Shown here: positions 11,543 to 26,500 of the stretch, piece after piece
Position numbering within the stretch: position 1 is the first letter of the stretch
How the letters are laid out: each line of letters opens with the position of its first letter
Origin: Apostichopus japonicus
Taxonomy: Eukaryota; Echinodermata; Holothuroidea; Aspidochirotida; Stichopodidae
Assembly (NCBI RefSeq): GCF_037975245.1
Contig: NC_092579.1
Span: 23,975,166-24,039,165, forward strand
DNA length: 64,000 nucleotides
Reading direction: 5' to 3'
The notes under the pieces: generated by a model
The model's input: only the letters and a program-made list of their open reading frames with translations
What the model was told of the DNA's origin: nothing
The model's database searches: none
Position numbers and translations under genes: made by a program

Positions 11543-14500
11543 GTAAGTATCGATTGTCAAAAAGACCTATATGTGGCATTAAAAACATAACAAGGTTAAG
11601 TGGAGATGGGAGTCGGGATTACTGTGTACTAAATAATATGATCCAGTGAGCCATTTCTGCAGGTTTGTACAAGAATGATGTAAACATTGCTTTGATGTTC
11701 AAATTATGCAAAGTGTATTCTGTTGTCAGTCTGAATACCCTTTCATACATGGTAGTTATGCTCCTGTTACAGAACTGACAAAGTGATTAGAACTGATTGT
11801 CTTGGGGGATTGGGATGCCTAAAAATCAGCCCCGTCAGTGACAAGTTGCTTTTTTTAACAGTAAAGAAGAAAAGACAGCCATCTAAACTTCTGCATGACA
11901 AACCCATTAACTCTGTTGGCTTTTTCTGTTGGTGCCTTTATTTTTCAGAAAGTATTCTGTCATTGTACCCCTTAAACATGACTCTACCTGTGGTGCCCAG
12001 TGCCCACAAAATGCTGCAATTGCCATTGGTGAAGTGGGTACACTTTCTCCTTCAAATTTGTAGTCAGACAGTATCAATATTAGCTCTAGTGTAGGATCAT
12101 GTTAATTATCATACATCTCAAAAAGTGGTAAGGAAAAGTAGGAGATAAGGTTACAGAAATCAATTCTACGGAATTAAAAGAATAGTTCAGAATGCTGTCA
12201 CTTCTTCTGTAAGAGAATACAAACAAACAGAAACAAAATAAACTGTTTGCTCATCTGATTTATAAGTTAATAGAAATAGTCTAGTTGAGTATAACCTAAA
12301 CCTGCAGAAAGGATAAGCAATAGAAACATGATTATCTGATTCCAAACATCCACTCTGTCTGCACTTTCCAAATTATCGCAAAGGCCTACCTTGCCGGGCA
12401 CCATTTCTAAAACCCTTCCTAGCCACTAAAGAGTTACAATGATGTTTCTAACAATTTATCCATATTAATGTTCCAGTAAATACACATGTCTCTTTTTGAC
12501 TATAACTTGAATCTTTAGAAGTCTGACCAAGCATAATGAAGAGAATTATCGGTGCCAACAGCCTACATACATCATCAGTATGATTTAGTTTTTCAAGTGA
12601 TATTTTTGCAATCTTTGAATCAGCTATGCTCTGTTGTTGTTGTTGTTGTTAGCTCCGATAAATTATGATTTTTTTTAAAATCCTTCAATTTTTACCAAAA
12701 ATAATCATGAATGAAAATCAGTCATCAGAGGAAAAAGATGGGCCGAATATAAATAAAAAAAGGCATCACCATGGAGTTGTCTGTGATCGCATTGTGAATT
12801 TCTTTAAAACACAACCCTTTGTAATACACTACATATCACAGTGTGTGTCTTTGTAGTCATGATTAAGAACAAGATTTTTGAGATGATAAGCTGAAAGAAA
12901 TCATCTGGGGTAACATTGTGGGAATTGAAGGATTTTTCCTGGTAGTTACTCATCAAGTCACACCTTTGGTAATCTGAACAGCAAATTTTGTTGTCTGAAA
13001 ATTGTAGCAAAGCAACAAAAAATGATCAAAATATTAGCACTAGGTTTGGTGAACAGAAAACACCAGCTTTGGGCAAGTAAAATTCCCCTTGGGGTAGATC
13101 ACAAGCCTACCACAATTTTTGGTTTATTTAGTATCCAATGTGGTACCAATTTATCATTTTTAGGGGATATTTGGGAATCTGAATTCGATCAACTGGTAAA
13201 CAATAAGTCATCTGCTGGATGACCTCCAAAGCTGATTTTGGTCATCTCAGTTGACTGGACAACCATTAAAACTTGGCCCTGGTGAAATGTAACTTGTCTT
13301 TCCATATATTTGCAGCATTGTCTGACACCAGGACACCCCTTGTTTTGTGTAGTTTATATAGTCTTCTGTGTTGTTTGAATTTATAAATTGTATTTTGTTT
13401 GTTTTATGCACAGTGAATCAGAAGATGATATTATCTACTACAGTACTAAGCTACAGCTGGAAGAACTGATGCAAGCTTTGGATCCTATGGTATGGGATAA
13501 AGACCTATGTCAGGTACTCTCAGAGGCGATGCCAGACATACTCGATGGCATGAAGAAAACAGAAGAATTGACCAGTCAGTACAAGGGATCCCACAGATCG
13601 TGCCTTGACATAGCCAATGGTAAGTCAAGTTGCAGATGTAATCTAACTTACATGGCAATGAGATTAAAGTAAGGAAAGCAAGAACTCTGCAATAAATAAT
13701 ACACTATTGTGATGCATACTCTAGAGCCCAGCAATTTAACTTAGCATCCAGTCTCATTGCACAAATTTGTAGTTCATGACGTAAGCATTGTCCTTTGTTT
13801 TTATTTCAAACGATTATAGTGTTAACAGACAAAGACAAGTATCCACGTTGATGAAGGAAACTCTGATTCGCATTGTTTGCAAAAGTGCTTTCGTCCTGTG
13901 ATAAAAAGTACCTGTTCATATTAATGTGATTGTAGGGAACCTGTCAATACTGCAAGGCGTGATTTCAGCTGTCATGATTGGCATATGTTTGTGAAGGTAC
14001 TGTACATGATGGATTGCAGAGTGCAGCTCTAAATTGTGTATTATACACAACACTCACTCATTCATTAGTTTATTTATGCAGGTGTTTTGTGAAAATGTTT
14101 ATTCCAAATGACTACTTACTACATCTAATGAGAAGTGAACTACCTGTTATGAAAGGCAACCAGCTGTGTCAGTAATTGTATCTTATAATGCTACTGTTAA
14201 AGTATTTAGTATACATTTTTTAAGGTTTTATTTCAATTTTGAGCTCAACTTCAAAACATCACATTCTTATCTCAGCTTCTGTGTTTTCTCTTTTAGGAGA
14301 AATTTTAGATGCCAAAAAGGCTAAGGAAGAAGAAGAAAGGAGGAAGATAGAAGAGGAGGAGAAACGAGTGGAAGAGGAGAAACGATTGGAGGAAGAGAAG
14401 AGATTGGAAGCAGAGAGGAAAATAGAGGAGGAAAAAAGGTTAGAAGAAGAGCAGAGATTGGCAGAAGAGAGAAGAGTGGAGGAAGAAAAGAGATTAGAGG

Positions 14501-17500
14501 AAGAAAAGAGATTAGAGGAAGAGAGGAGATTAGTGGAAGAGAAGAGATTAGAGGAAGAAAAGAGATTAGAGGAGGAGAAGAGATTGGAGGAAGAAAAGAG
14601 ATTGGAGGAAGAAAAGAGGTTAGAAGAAGAAAGAAAACAGCAAAAAGAGGCTGAGGAAAGAAAGATTCAGGAAGAGCAAAAAGCTTATGATAAATCTCAG
14701 GGAATTGATAAGTGTGAAGCAGGAGAGAATGAAACTGTTAGAACTGGTACAAGTGAAACCAAAGGTGGTGAAACCGACAAAGACAAAGATACGTCTTCAG
14801 CCGATACAGGTTCTGAAAGCAAAGAGCAGAAAGAGACCTCGGAGGCAGGAAAAGCTGAAGGCGGGATAGATAAAGGAGATGGAGTTACTGCAGGTGAGAA
14901 ACAAGAGGATGGTTCATCTTCAAGGAGAATCATGACTAGGTCTAGAAATCCCAATTACAAACCTCCTCCTCCTAAGAGCACCCCTTTTGTTACCTATACT
15001 AATACTATACCCAAGCAGTCGACCACCACTCCAAGTGAGAGAAGGGTCCTTCGGTCGGCTGTCCGGAAAGACGAACCGATGCTAGTGATCAACGCTAAAG
15101 GAGAGATCTCGGCGGTGGAGCCCAAGAAGCCCGACGTCATCAAAGAGACATTCTTTAAACTCGGTATGGAAGGCAACTATAAACTCTATGAGAATCAGTT
15201 TTCCACAAATCGGCTGGCCCTAAATAAACCCCAGCACGCCGAAGACAGGGACAAGAAGCGCCACCTGGCAAACAAGTTTGGTATTCAGTCACCGGTTGAG
15301 TTTAAGTGGCAAGGAACTATCTATGGTAATAAGATTCTGACCATTTCGACATTAAGGCTGACCATCACTCAGTTAGAGAGTAACATTCCCACACCTTTCA
15401 TGCACACGAATTGGCCGACTCACCGCAACAATTGGATCAAGGCAGTCCACATGTGTTCCAAGCCACAAGCGTTTGCCTTGGCGTTGTCCGTGCTGGAGTG
15501 TGCTATCAAACCAGTGGTGTTCTTTCCAGTCTGGACCGACGGTCTCGGTCATACCAAGCTCAAGAAAGTGACCGTTATGGAAAAAGAAGAGAGAAAACGG
15601 GCAGAGAAGAGGAAAAGTGACCTGGAGGATGACCTGCATAAGATTTCACCATGGGTCAAATACTGCTTCCCTATCAAACATCAGGTATGTACATATTTTA
15701 GTTTGTCATTTGCTAAACTCAGGTGCTGGTTGATCCAGACTAAATGCCAAAACTGTCTTTACCCTCTTAGTGTATCCCGTGTGGACATACCTGTGTCGTT
15801 GTGTCCAGGTTTTTATTATTATGACAATTACAATGGTTATTTCAATGAAGTCGCTGGACCATGAGATTGCATCCTACACAGTGACTTACTCAAATATTTC
15901 CAACCATCATAATTGTTTATTGTGAAAGAAAATACCAGATCTTTGGAAGCTGGTAGTGCACTGAATTCTAAGTATACTGTAATATTACTGAGGCCATGAT
16001 TTTAATCTCATGACTCTACTCCAAATTCAGCTTGCATGAAGCCTTCAAATTTAATTAAATTTATGTCAGCTCTATTGGAAAGGAAGAAGTCCAATATCGT
16101 AAAATGTATTTATTATTTAACGTTCATAGCCATGTGTATTTTCCATCTTACAAAATTTTGGAATTTTCAGTAGAAAGACTAAACATGTCCTTCACTGCTT
16201 CTCAAGGTTTTGCTGGCTTAGAATGATTATGGTGCAATACTATCTCAGTTGTGGTGCTAGTGAGTAGCAGATAGGGAAGTACTTAAACATTTTCAATCTG
16301 TCAACATGTTTTCACAAAGAGAAATTTAATAACCTTTCATCAAAATCATGAGTGCAAAAAAATTTGGCTGTCAGTTCACTCGATAAATTCAGTCCTTTGT
16401 TTGCGTCAGTAAGTTTACACAACAAGGAAAGGTAAAAAATGTTGCAAACATGCAGTGTATGCCATGGAACTGTTTTGCATGGCAGTACTGAGGTGAATGT
16501 GCAATCCATTTATCATTGATTAATGCACCTCTCTGATTGTGTTGGATGAGCAAGTTACATTAAAGAAGTCATAGTTTACAGTTATGACATCAAGTTGCAA
16601 GTCCTGTGTGATTAAGATAGAAGTAAAAAAAGTATGTATTTCAGTTCCAGATGGCTCATATGCAGGATTTGGAACGAACCCATTCTGAACGGTGTATACT
16701 GTAGGTCTTAATTCTTTCAACCGTGCCAGGGCAATGTGTGAGATTTGGAATAATTCTTTTCTTTTCATCATTTATCAGATTTGGAAACACAAAGGAGAAG
16801 AATTCCGGACATTCTTTGGTGGTGGATGGTATTGGGTGAGCTCAACCCGGAAGAGAAGACCTCTGCCTCCTCCAAGCCCGGCTAAGATCTTTCTAGACGA
16901 AAGTATCAGAAAAGCTGAAGCAGGTGAGCGCAATTTAAGTAAAATATTTTGTTTTTGGTTTCGATGATAATCTTAACCTTTGCATTCATGACAGCATATG
17001 TGTGGGTGTGGGTACACAGTATGTTTGTGTGCGTTTATGACGCCCAGCTTGTAAACATATCTGAAGAAGGGAAGGTCGGACCAATTTCATATTTAGAAGT
17101 ACCACATTGAGTTAAAGAAGCCTATTGTTTTTTGTGGAGTTCAAAGGTCAGATGGGGTCACCAGGGGTCAAATTGTGAAAACCTTGTGAACACGATATCT
17201 CATGAAAGAAAGCTTGGCAGACCTCATATTTGGTGTGTAGAAGTACCACATTGATTACAAGAAGCCTAATGTTTTTTGTGGAGGTCAAAGGTCATTTAGG
17301 GTCAACAAACATTTACTTCATTCCCCTCTTACTTGTCTCTGTACACTAACACACCTTCCTAAACATAATATCGTAAGGGAAGCTTGGACAGACCGCAGAT
17401 TTGGTATGTAGTTGTACCACATTGAGTACAAGAAGCCTAATGTGGGCGGAGGTCAATGGTCAATTGAGTTCACCAGGGGTCAAATTGTGAAAATCATGTT

Positions 17501-20500
17501 TACACAATATTCAAACATGGACAGATGGCATATTTATTATGTTGATGTATCACATTTAGTACAAGAAGCCTTTTGTTGAGGTCAAAGATCATTGCAGGTT
17601 AACCTGTGTCGTTGTGAATTTATTGTTTGTCACATCACACTGCTTTTCAATGTATTACTAAGATCAAGTATGTTGTACACTCTCACTATACATTACATCA
17701 GATTCATGAAGAAAACTGCTCCTTACATCATTGAAACCGCAGTTCATTTTTGCATTCGGTTCTATAAGTCGGCAGAATCACAAGGTGTGTGATACTTCCA
17801 AAGTCAAGTCTCAGATTTGTGTACTTTCTGCATATCTCCATTGGCGACTGTCCCTTTGTGCTTGCTGGTTGGTTACCTTATTGCCAACGCTTTCTCAAGA
17901 AAAGACAATCATGTAGTTGGCATAAATTGATTATATGTTCATCATTGTACCAGAGTGAAAACAACATTGCATATTACAGATCTTTGGTTAAAATTTGGGC
18001 AACATGTCACTTGTTATCATCGAGGATCAAGTAACATTTCCAATTTCATTAGTTCTAGTGTCAGTTTCCTAAGGAATTTTGTACAGGAAACAATGGTCAG
18101 TGGATGTCAAGACTTCATACTGGTCAAATGCTATAAATCCAGGGCAATATATCAATGTGATAATCATGTGCATTCCCTGGTTGAAATTTAACTTGTATGC
18201 AGGTACAAATTAGTGTTGCAACCTTGCTGCTAAACTGGAGCTCAACAATAGTTAAAGAGTTAAAACCATGTGTCCACAGTTTACTTAATACATGTATTAC
18301 TTTAATGTAAGCAATGCATGACTAGGCCATTGGAATTTGGTCAAATAATTCAAATTTGCATCTCTCATTGAGTGTTTCTCAAATTGTAAGCAATTTGCAG
18401 GTTCAAACCATTCAGTGTGAAGGTGCAGAATTAACATTTACACACATAATAGGTCAGAGATCATCTTGTGCATGTATATTGTGAAAACTTGAAATCAAGC
18501 CCTCTCAGATAGTTTGTGCAGCTTCTCTTCTCAAACCTGGTTATCTCCACTTATTAGATTGAGCCTCAGAGAATGAGAATAGCTTTATAGCAGTGTAATT
18601 GATAACCTCTTCTAGCATTGCCAGCAATGAGACATGGACTCTCTTTGTGTTTGATGTCACTTGAGGTGAAATTTATTTTAAAGGGAGACTAATTGTCAAA
18701 ACATTTCCATCAGAATAGGTTTAAGAAAATTCTGAATACTTGAATGGATCTGACATAACTCTTCAAATTTGGAGTAATGCATTTTGCCAGTTACAGCAGT
18801 TTGAAGGATACTTTCTACTCTTTGTTGAACTTCACACTTGGTATATCCACTTTAGAAAGTATGAGAACCCTAGTGGTTTCTAACGCGGTCAAAGGTCACA
18901 CAAGGTCAACAGGTGTCAAAGTCTGAATTCCTCTTAATATGAGGACAACTCCAAATTAATCTGTGAGCTCTCTGATTGCTAAAGTTTTTCTTTTGTTGAA
19001 CATAGTTTGATCAGCTTCAGTTTAATTTGTGAATTATAAACTATACAGTAGGTCAAGGTTATCTTCAAAAACATATATTCAACCAAGAAATGAAATCTGC
19101 TTCAAAGAGTTGATACTCTTGTCTAAATTGTTGATTTAAACACACTCTCCAATGGCCCTAATCAGTTTCTACACTCAGCTTCAAAGGGTCAACAGGTTAT
19201 CTCAAATGACCTCAAAATTGCCTCAAGGGATCTACAAGTTATCTCAAAATGTATGACAATTGGCCTTTTTCTCTGTGATACATTCCAGATGACTTTGGCT
19301 CTGGCAGTAAGTAAATATTTCACAGTGAATAAACAATTTCATGTAACTCTCATTCATTAATAACAATTATTAAAAGGATGGATGGTGGCAGAGCTAATTT
19401 GCTTGCTCAAAATTGGTAAAAGATAATGTAAATTTGCTCATACTGTACCTAGAACATCAAAAGAGTCTTTTTCGCATAGGAAGGCTGTTCTTTCTGGATA
19501 TTGAAATATTTTGGAATAAGACTTCTATATTATAAAATCCTTGCCAGTGAATTAATCGGTTGATGCCCATAAGTGAGTGCTACAAATAAGAGCTGAAAAT
19601 CTATGATCTGTTTTTGGTTCTCACTTAAGTTTTGGACAAATTTAATTCACTTGCTCTACATAAATCTGTTAGATTGTTAAGTGGAACTTTGAGCAAGTTA
19701 TATATGGCAAGGAATCACAAAGCCTTCAGGCTTTCTGGTCTAATGATTTAGAACCAGGATATTCCTAAATTTGCCTACTTAAAAATCCATGCATGAGTGA
19801 CACACAAAATCCTTTCACAGCAATACTGTATGTGGTAGGAATGATATCCACATATTCACGATCATATACGGTACCATTTTGGTAAAAAGACATTTTCAGT
19901 TGCCATGGTGGTTAGGGTTCATGATGACATCCGTTATCAACTTTACAGGGAATAATTTATCCAAAGAATTCACAAATTGTTATACAATATTGAGAATATG
20001 CGTAGCAGTTTTGAACATAGAAACCATAGTATTTTATAAAGCTCTAGACAAAATTCAGAGCCTGTTAGAACACTAAATTATTTCCTGCCGTATGATAAGA
20101 ATTCATTTGTTAACACATGAATTGAACAAAAAATGTTTAATGACAACTGAACAATGAATAGTATAGGTGGCAAAGTGTTTCCCAGTTGGTTTGGTGGGGC
20201 ATTTCTACATGTTACAAATTAATATTGAACATAATTTTTAAGAGTTTTCGTAATCAGAAGAAGACCATATTTATCATGACCTCAATTTGAAAAGCAGTTC
20301 AACTTAGAACTTTGTTTATAATATATAACATAATGCCATATATTTAGCAGCATTGTAGGCCTATGCATCTTGCTCTTTGCCCCTCCCCCCCCCAAAAAAA
20401 ATGAAAATCCCTCTGAAATATGTCTTTTTGAAATCTTCTTGCCAACACTGCCCAAATTCTGCATTTCAGATGAAGAAAACAACTTCAGGACTGCTATGAA

Positions 20501-23500
20501 TGGGTTCTTGGATACAGATGATGATGAAACTGTCCCACTTGCCAAGCTGAAGAAAGGCAAAACAAAGGGTAATGAGGTAACACCATCAAGGTCACACCAC
20601 ACCAAGAAGAAGATGAAGAAATCAAAGCATCCACCACCTAAAGACACAGAAATGGAAAGTAAGGAAAAAGCAGAAGAATATGCTAGTGAGATAATGGAAG
20701 ATGTTGAAGAAGAAACTTCCAAGGAAGCTACTTCCAAGGAAGATACTTCCAAGGAAGATACTTCCAAGGAAGATACTTCCAAGGAAGATGAAGAAAGCAT
20801 GGATGTAGAAGAAGCGCCGGTAAGTGACTCAAAGATGGAAGAAGAATTACAGTCCAATGAGGAAGAGATAAACTCTCAGGGAGGAGCAGAGGACAGTCAA
20901 ATGGCAGATGTCGATGACAAAGAGAAAGGAGAGGCGAGTGAAACAGCAATGGAGGTAGATGACAATGTAGATGACACAAAGGAATCATCCGATATGAAAA
21001 CTACTGTCGAAGAGGGAAACCAAGATGACTCCCAGACTACTTCTGAAGGACCTAGGGAGCCTTCAGAGGCTACCCAGAAGGATGGTGAACATGATGAGGT
21101 GAAAAAGGCAGATGATTTAGAGGAGGTAAAACCATCTGAGACGACTGATGATAAGAAAGGTGACGCCGCGGTGTGTCATGAAGATGGAGCGCATGTGGAT
21201 GAGAAAACATCCTCTGAGCCAATGAGTGAATCCAATAAGCCTGATGACGCTCCGTCTGAAGAGAAAGGATCAGAGTCGAAGGAGGAGGAGAGCTCGGCGG
21301 CAGTGGAGAAACCTCAAGATAGTGAGGGTGGCTCTAATCCACCAGAAACGTCGGTCACTGGAAATGCTGAGAAAGCCACGGAAATGGACATGGAGAGCGA
21401 CTCTACCGACAGTAATTTGGAAGAAGTTATGCCCGATAGTCCGTACAATAAAAGCTGCACCATGATGCTGGCCAAGCTGACTAAAGCAGCTAATGAAAGT
21501 GTGGACAGGGTCAAGAAAATTCCATATAGGGACATGAAGATGCCCAACATAGACATCAGTGCTCTGTTACAGAACTACCCCAGGACCTTCTACAAGGTGA
21601 TCCCGTATAAGTCCAGACTTGAGGGACTCTTGGAAAGGCGCATGAGGATGGAAGTCGAAAGTCAAGAGACGTTGAAAGTCCAACAGCAGAAATATGAAAA
21701 ATACATGGATTTGGAGAAGAAGAAGAAAGAGCTGGAAGATGAACTGAAAAGAGTGGAAGCTGCCAAACTGAAAGAGGCGCAAAAAGTTAAGGAAGAAGGA
21801 GAATCGAATGTGGCAGTAAAGAAAGAAGCAGACCCTGTGAAACAGGAGCAGGTGACAACAGAGGTTGCTAAAAATTTGCTTCAAGTTGAGGCAACAAGTG
21901 GTAAAAGTGATTCAGATAGTAAGACGCTTCCACATGTGAGTAAAGTAGAAACTGTCGTTGGTGATTCCAACAAGGAAGCAAAGAATGAAACAGACAGCGA
22001 TGATGTAAAAAGTGCGCCTGAGCAAAGTGAAATCAGGACTGACATTACAGATTCTTCTAGCCTTGCTATGGATGTGGTGGCTGTGGATAAAAGTGACAAC
22101 CAAGATGGAGATGATGTAGGTAAGAAAGAGAAACTTGGAGACGATACAGAAAGCAGATTGGAGGATGGGGAGGCTAGTACTGGAGCTAATGATAATGTGG
22201 ACAATAGCAAAGAGAAGGCACTCAGTGCATCTGAAGGACAAAGAGATGATGGCATGAGTGTAGTGCCTACTGTAGATATTGAAATGAAAGATGCTGAAAG
22301 TGATGTCAGTCAGAACAAAGAATCCTCACAAAATTCTACTCAAGAAGGATTGGCAACGATGAGTGAATCTTTGGTCACCGATCTTAAAACTGAAGATGCA
22401 CGAGAGTTACCGAATGATGCTGGTCACAGTGACGATAGTCAAAGTGGTTTGAAATCCAGCGAAGAATGCGTTGTGAACAATGTTGAAGCTTTGCACAGCC
22501 TGGAGGCGATGGATAGTGGAAGTAGCAGTACAATGGATGCAACAGTAAGTGAATTACCTACTAAACACACAGGTAGTCATGGTGACAGAGACAAAGCAAC
22601 AGCAAATGAGGTGGAAGAACACTCGCAGGAGAGAGACGACAGTGGCGAGATGAAGAAGGAGGCTAATGACAAACAGTCGGACAGTACTACTTTGTCAAAG
22701 AGTGACTCTCCAGTTAATGACAAACTAAAATCCAATGTTTCTTCCACATCTGATCAGAAGGAGGTTTCGGACAGTGTTTTGCCCAGTGTACAGCAGGAGG
22801 CGAGTCTGTGTAGCAGTGATCAGGAGATGGGATCTCAGGGAATGAAGTCTTCAACTGCTGCTGCAAAAGTGATCCCTGCAAATACAGATCCTGAAGTTTC
22901 TCAGAGTAATACTGATCCACAAAGGGTTACTGCTGGCAGTGATCAAAATAATGTCCCTACAGTGACGGGTACGGAAGACTGTCCTCATGAAACGGTTCAA
23001 GAAATAACATCAGAATGTAGTCACCGACAGGATAATCCTGGAGAAGCCGCTCAGGGCATGGATCATAGTGATCAATTGGAGGGAGTTTCACTTGGAGACC
23101 AGTCAATGGAAGATGGAGACACTCCAATGGATACTGATGTAAAATCCAGGTGTAACGAAATGGATGAAAGCTCTTCGAGTGAAGTCACCCCCACAGAGAA
23201 GACTTCAAATGAAACTAGGAGGGCTGAGGGTGGAGCAGATGAGGGAGACAATAAAACTAGTACTGATATCACAGAGAAAGCTGTTAGTAGCACTCCCTCT
23301 CTTACAACTGATGATGTCACCTCAATGGAAAGTCATTCAGACGTGAGTGAAATGACCGATTCCAATGTTACTTCTCTCAAAGGTGACAGCAAAAGAAGTG
23401 AACAATCAAACAGTATTGATAAAATGCAAATAATTGATTTCAATGATAAATCTTGTGTTAAGGAAAGCGATGGTACATCTGATTCCCAAATTCCCAAAGT

Positions 23501-26500
23501 GGCTCAGCCAGAAATAAAGACCATCATCAGCAAGTACCAAGATGATGCTATAGCTACGATAGAAGATCATAGTGTTACCAGTGAGAAATTTACAGAAGTC
23601 ACAAAAGAAGGTGAGGAAGGAAGCATAATGGGGCAAGAAACTGACACATTCCTTTCTTCAAAGGTGGAGGTAGATGAAAAGATCAGGGACATTTCAAGTG
23701 TTGCCAAAACACACCCTGTATCTGTTGAAAGCAGTACCGAGAATCATGTAGATGACGCCGATGATGGTGGGTCTGAGGTTGATGAAGTGAAAGGAGGTAT
23801 TCAGAGTGTCATCCAACCAGCGGATTACGAAGAGAACTCTACTGACAAAGTTATTGTGTCAAATGATTTAAGTAACAGTGCTTCTGTTGAAGATGAAGAC
23901 AGTGCCATGATTTCAGAAGATGATGATGCTGATGTTGGCATGGAGAGTTCTATGAGTGATGCAGAGGACATTCTCAGTAAGAGTTTAGTATTGTCTGGGG
24001 TATCTCCAGAGAAGGAAGATAATGGTTCGTTTGTGTCATTGGAAAATGTGGAGGAGGAGGAGGGTCCTCAGGTAAACTGTAATACCCATAATTCAAATTT
24101 CCTGGAACTGCCAGAAGCTGTGAAAGAGCTTGATAGAAGGAAAGAGGTCACAGGTGAACTATGTTCAGATTCAGGTAGTAACATTGTACAAAATGAAGGA
24201 GAATCTAGTGCAGTTAACCATTCTGAGCCTGAAACAGAAAATTTGAAAACCCAAAACTTGCATGATGGTGAGGGCAGTACCCTTACATCCGATTCTAATT
24301 TAGACAATACTGTAAGTTTTTCAAAAGAAAGCTTTCCCGAACAATCCAAAGTGCCTAGTCTAGTGAATCGTGATGGTTTGGACCAATCTCTGAACAAGTC
24401 CAACCAAAGTGAATTGCCTCTGTCAAGTAATCAGGTTGAAACAGTAGAAGAGGAGAGCATTGAGCAAGGACAAACTGCCCCTAAAAGTGAGTTAAGTGTT
24501 CCTAAAAGTGAGTTAAGCGGTCCTGAAGGACAGAAGGTCCATACCGCATCGGATGACACAAAAGCTGAATCGGCAGGTGTGAAAATGGAGCCGGTCAATG
24601 AGAAACGACCAGACGGAACTTTGGATGCACCTAAACGTAGTTTATCAGTGGAGGATATGAAAGAACAGACATTGCAAAGCAATTCAAATATAAAGGAGGG
24701 GGATAATCCCTCATCTAAAGCAGCCGCCACCAGTGTGATAGAGAAACCAGTAGATACGTGCCCAGTGTTGAGAATGTCACACGATGACATCTCCAAAGCG
24801 ATCCTTCGGAAATTGGACTCTGTCAATCACCAGCTAGCGGAGAAGATTGACCGTCCAGTAGAGCGGAAACTCAAGGGTCGAGTGAGACTATCCGGTGGGA
24901 TTGGGAAGAAGAAAGTACAGAAGAAGGTGGTCAAGCCGTTACCCATATGTTACATGTTTACCACTCGCAGCCGCCAGAAGAGTATTATGATCCTGCCTCC
25001 GCAGGAGTTGAGACGTCTCTGTCGAAGGGGAGGATTTTTTGACGTCAAGGAGGGCTTCCATTACAATACCAAAAACGTGGGTCACTTCTGGCCCCTGCCT
25101 TCTCCCAGACCGACGTTCAAGCTGTGTTGGCGTTACCGTCTACAGACGGTGAAGTCTCTTTCCGGGATTGCCCTTCTACTGCGAGTCTTATGGTGTTGCA
25201 TGAGATGGGAGGACATGAACCTAAAGCCGTCGGCGTTCACGTCCAAGACCTACAGCACCGATGTGGAGGTCATTACTCAAACGGTCATCAAGAAGAGGGA
25301 CATCCCTCCTACAGGTCTAGTGTCAGAGTTTCTATTCAGAAAGACCATCAAGCCGATTGTGGTGGACGAGGATGATTGGAGAGGTGAGTCAATCAACAAT
25401 TCTTGAATAATGCAAATCTTTCTCAAGGCAGAAATCCAGCAAAAGCTGGTGCCGACAATTTTTCTGTGATCCCTGGGTAAAGCTTTCAAAATATCCGAAC
25501 ATTATACAGCAGAGGTGTTTGACGTGATATTCACGCCTGTGCTGTCTTGTACCACAGAAATGTAAACATTTTTCCCAAAGAACATAACTAAGTTGCCATA
25601 CTAGAAAGATACTGCAAAGATACTACAAAGATTGCCATACTACAAAGAAAGTGTTGTGTGTTTGTTAAATTTGATAATTTGTGATCTTTATGTTACTATA
25701 TACAGTAATCATAGAAACACCATGCTAATTACGTAAAATGGGCAGTACTGAATTAGTCATTGTAGAAATCATCATTGATTCCTCGTACCATAGAACTGGT
25801 GTATCCACCTTCACTAACTTGTTGCTTTGCCGACAGAAACACACAAGCCACAACGTTCAGGACTGAGATCTAGTTCTGCTCCAGTGAAAACCTTAGAGGT
25901 TGAAGCACCGAAAGGACCCAGAGTAGTGGAAGAGTGGATCTCAGAGGACAAGCTGCAGCTCTGGGAAATACAACAGTACTGTGATAAGTAAGTCATTGAA
26001 AGTGGTTATGCTTGGTTATGTAGTATGGTTAGAGCCCAATAGCCAAAGAAATGACCCAGGAACCAAAGCTTGGGGGGTGGGGGGTAGAATGGGAATAGAG
26101 GGCAAATGTACCTTTATTGGTAACATTTAAAGCCCTATTGATACAATTTAAGTAATTCATTATTGTAGGCAAGCAATACAGCTATCACCCCACCCCTCCC
26201 ATTTCATAGTGGCCCAATCCCATCCCTTCCTTTGTGACCCCTTTTAAATTTCTTGGTTATGAATCTACCGGGCTGGAATGGAATAGTATTAAGAATAATT
26301 TTTGTAATAGAATTAATTGTATTAAAAATAATTTTTGAGGTCCAATCAGGTCTGGGTAGAGCATGGTGTTATACATAGGTAAGGCATCTATTCAGAAAAT
26401 AAACACGAAGTGGTTGTTGGTTAGTGAATATAATGTACTCATACCACCCAAAATGGTGGGGCTGTGCTCCTCTTCTTGCCAGGCTGAAACGGGATGCTAC

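Noticed and set aside
20282..24826. Several antisense open frames of 80-190 codons rich in Ser and Leu
   Set aside because: They are shadows of the acidic BPTF exon 5; GA-rich sense codons read as Ser/Leu/Phe on the other strand.
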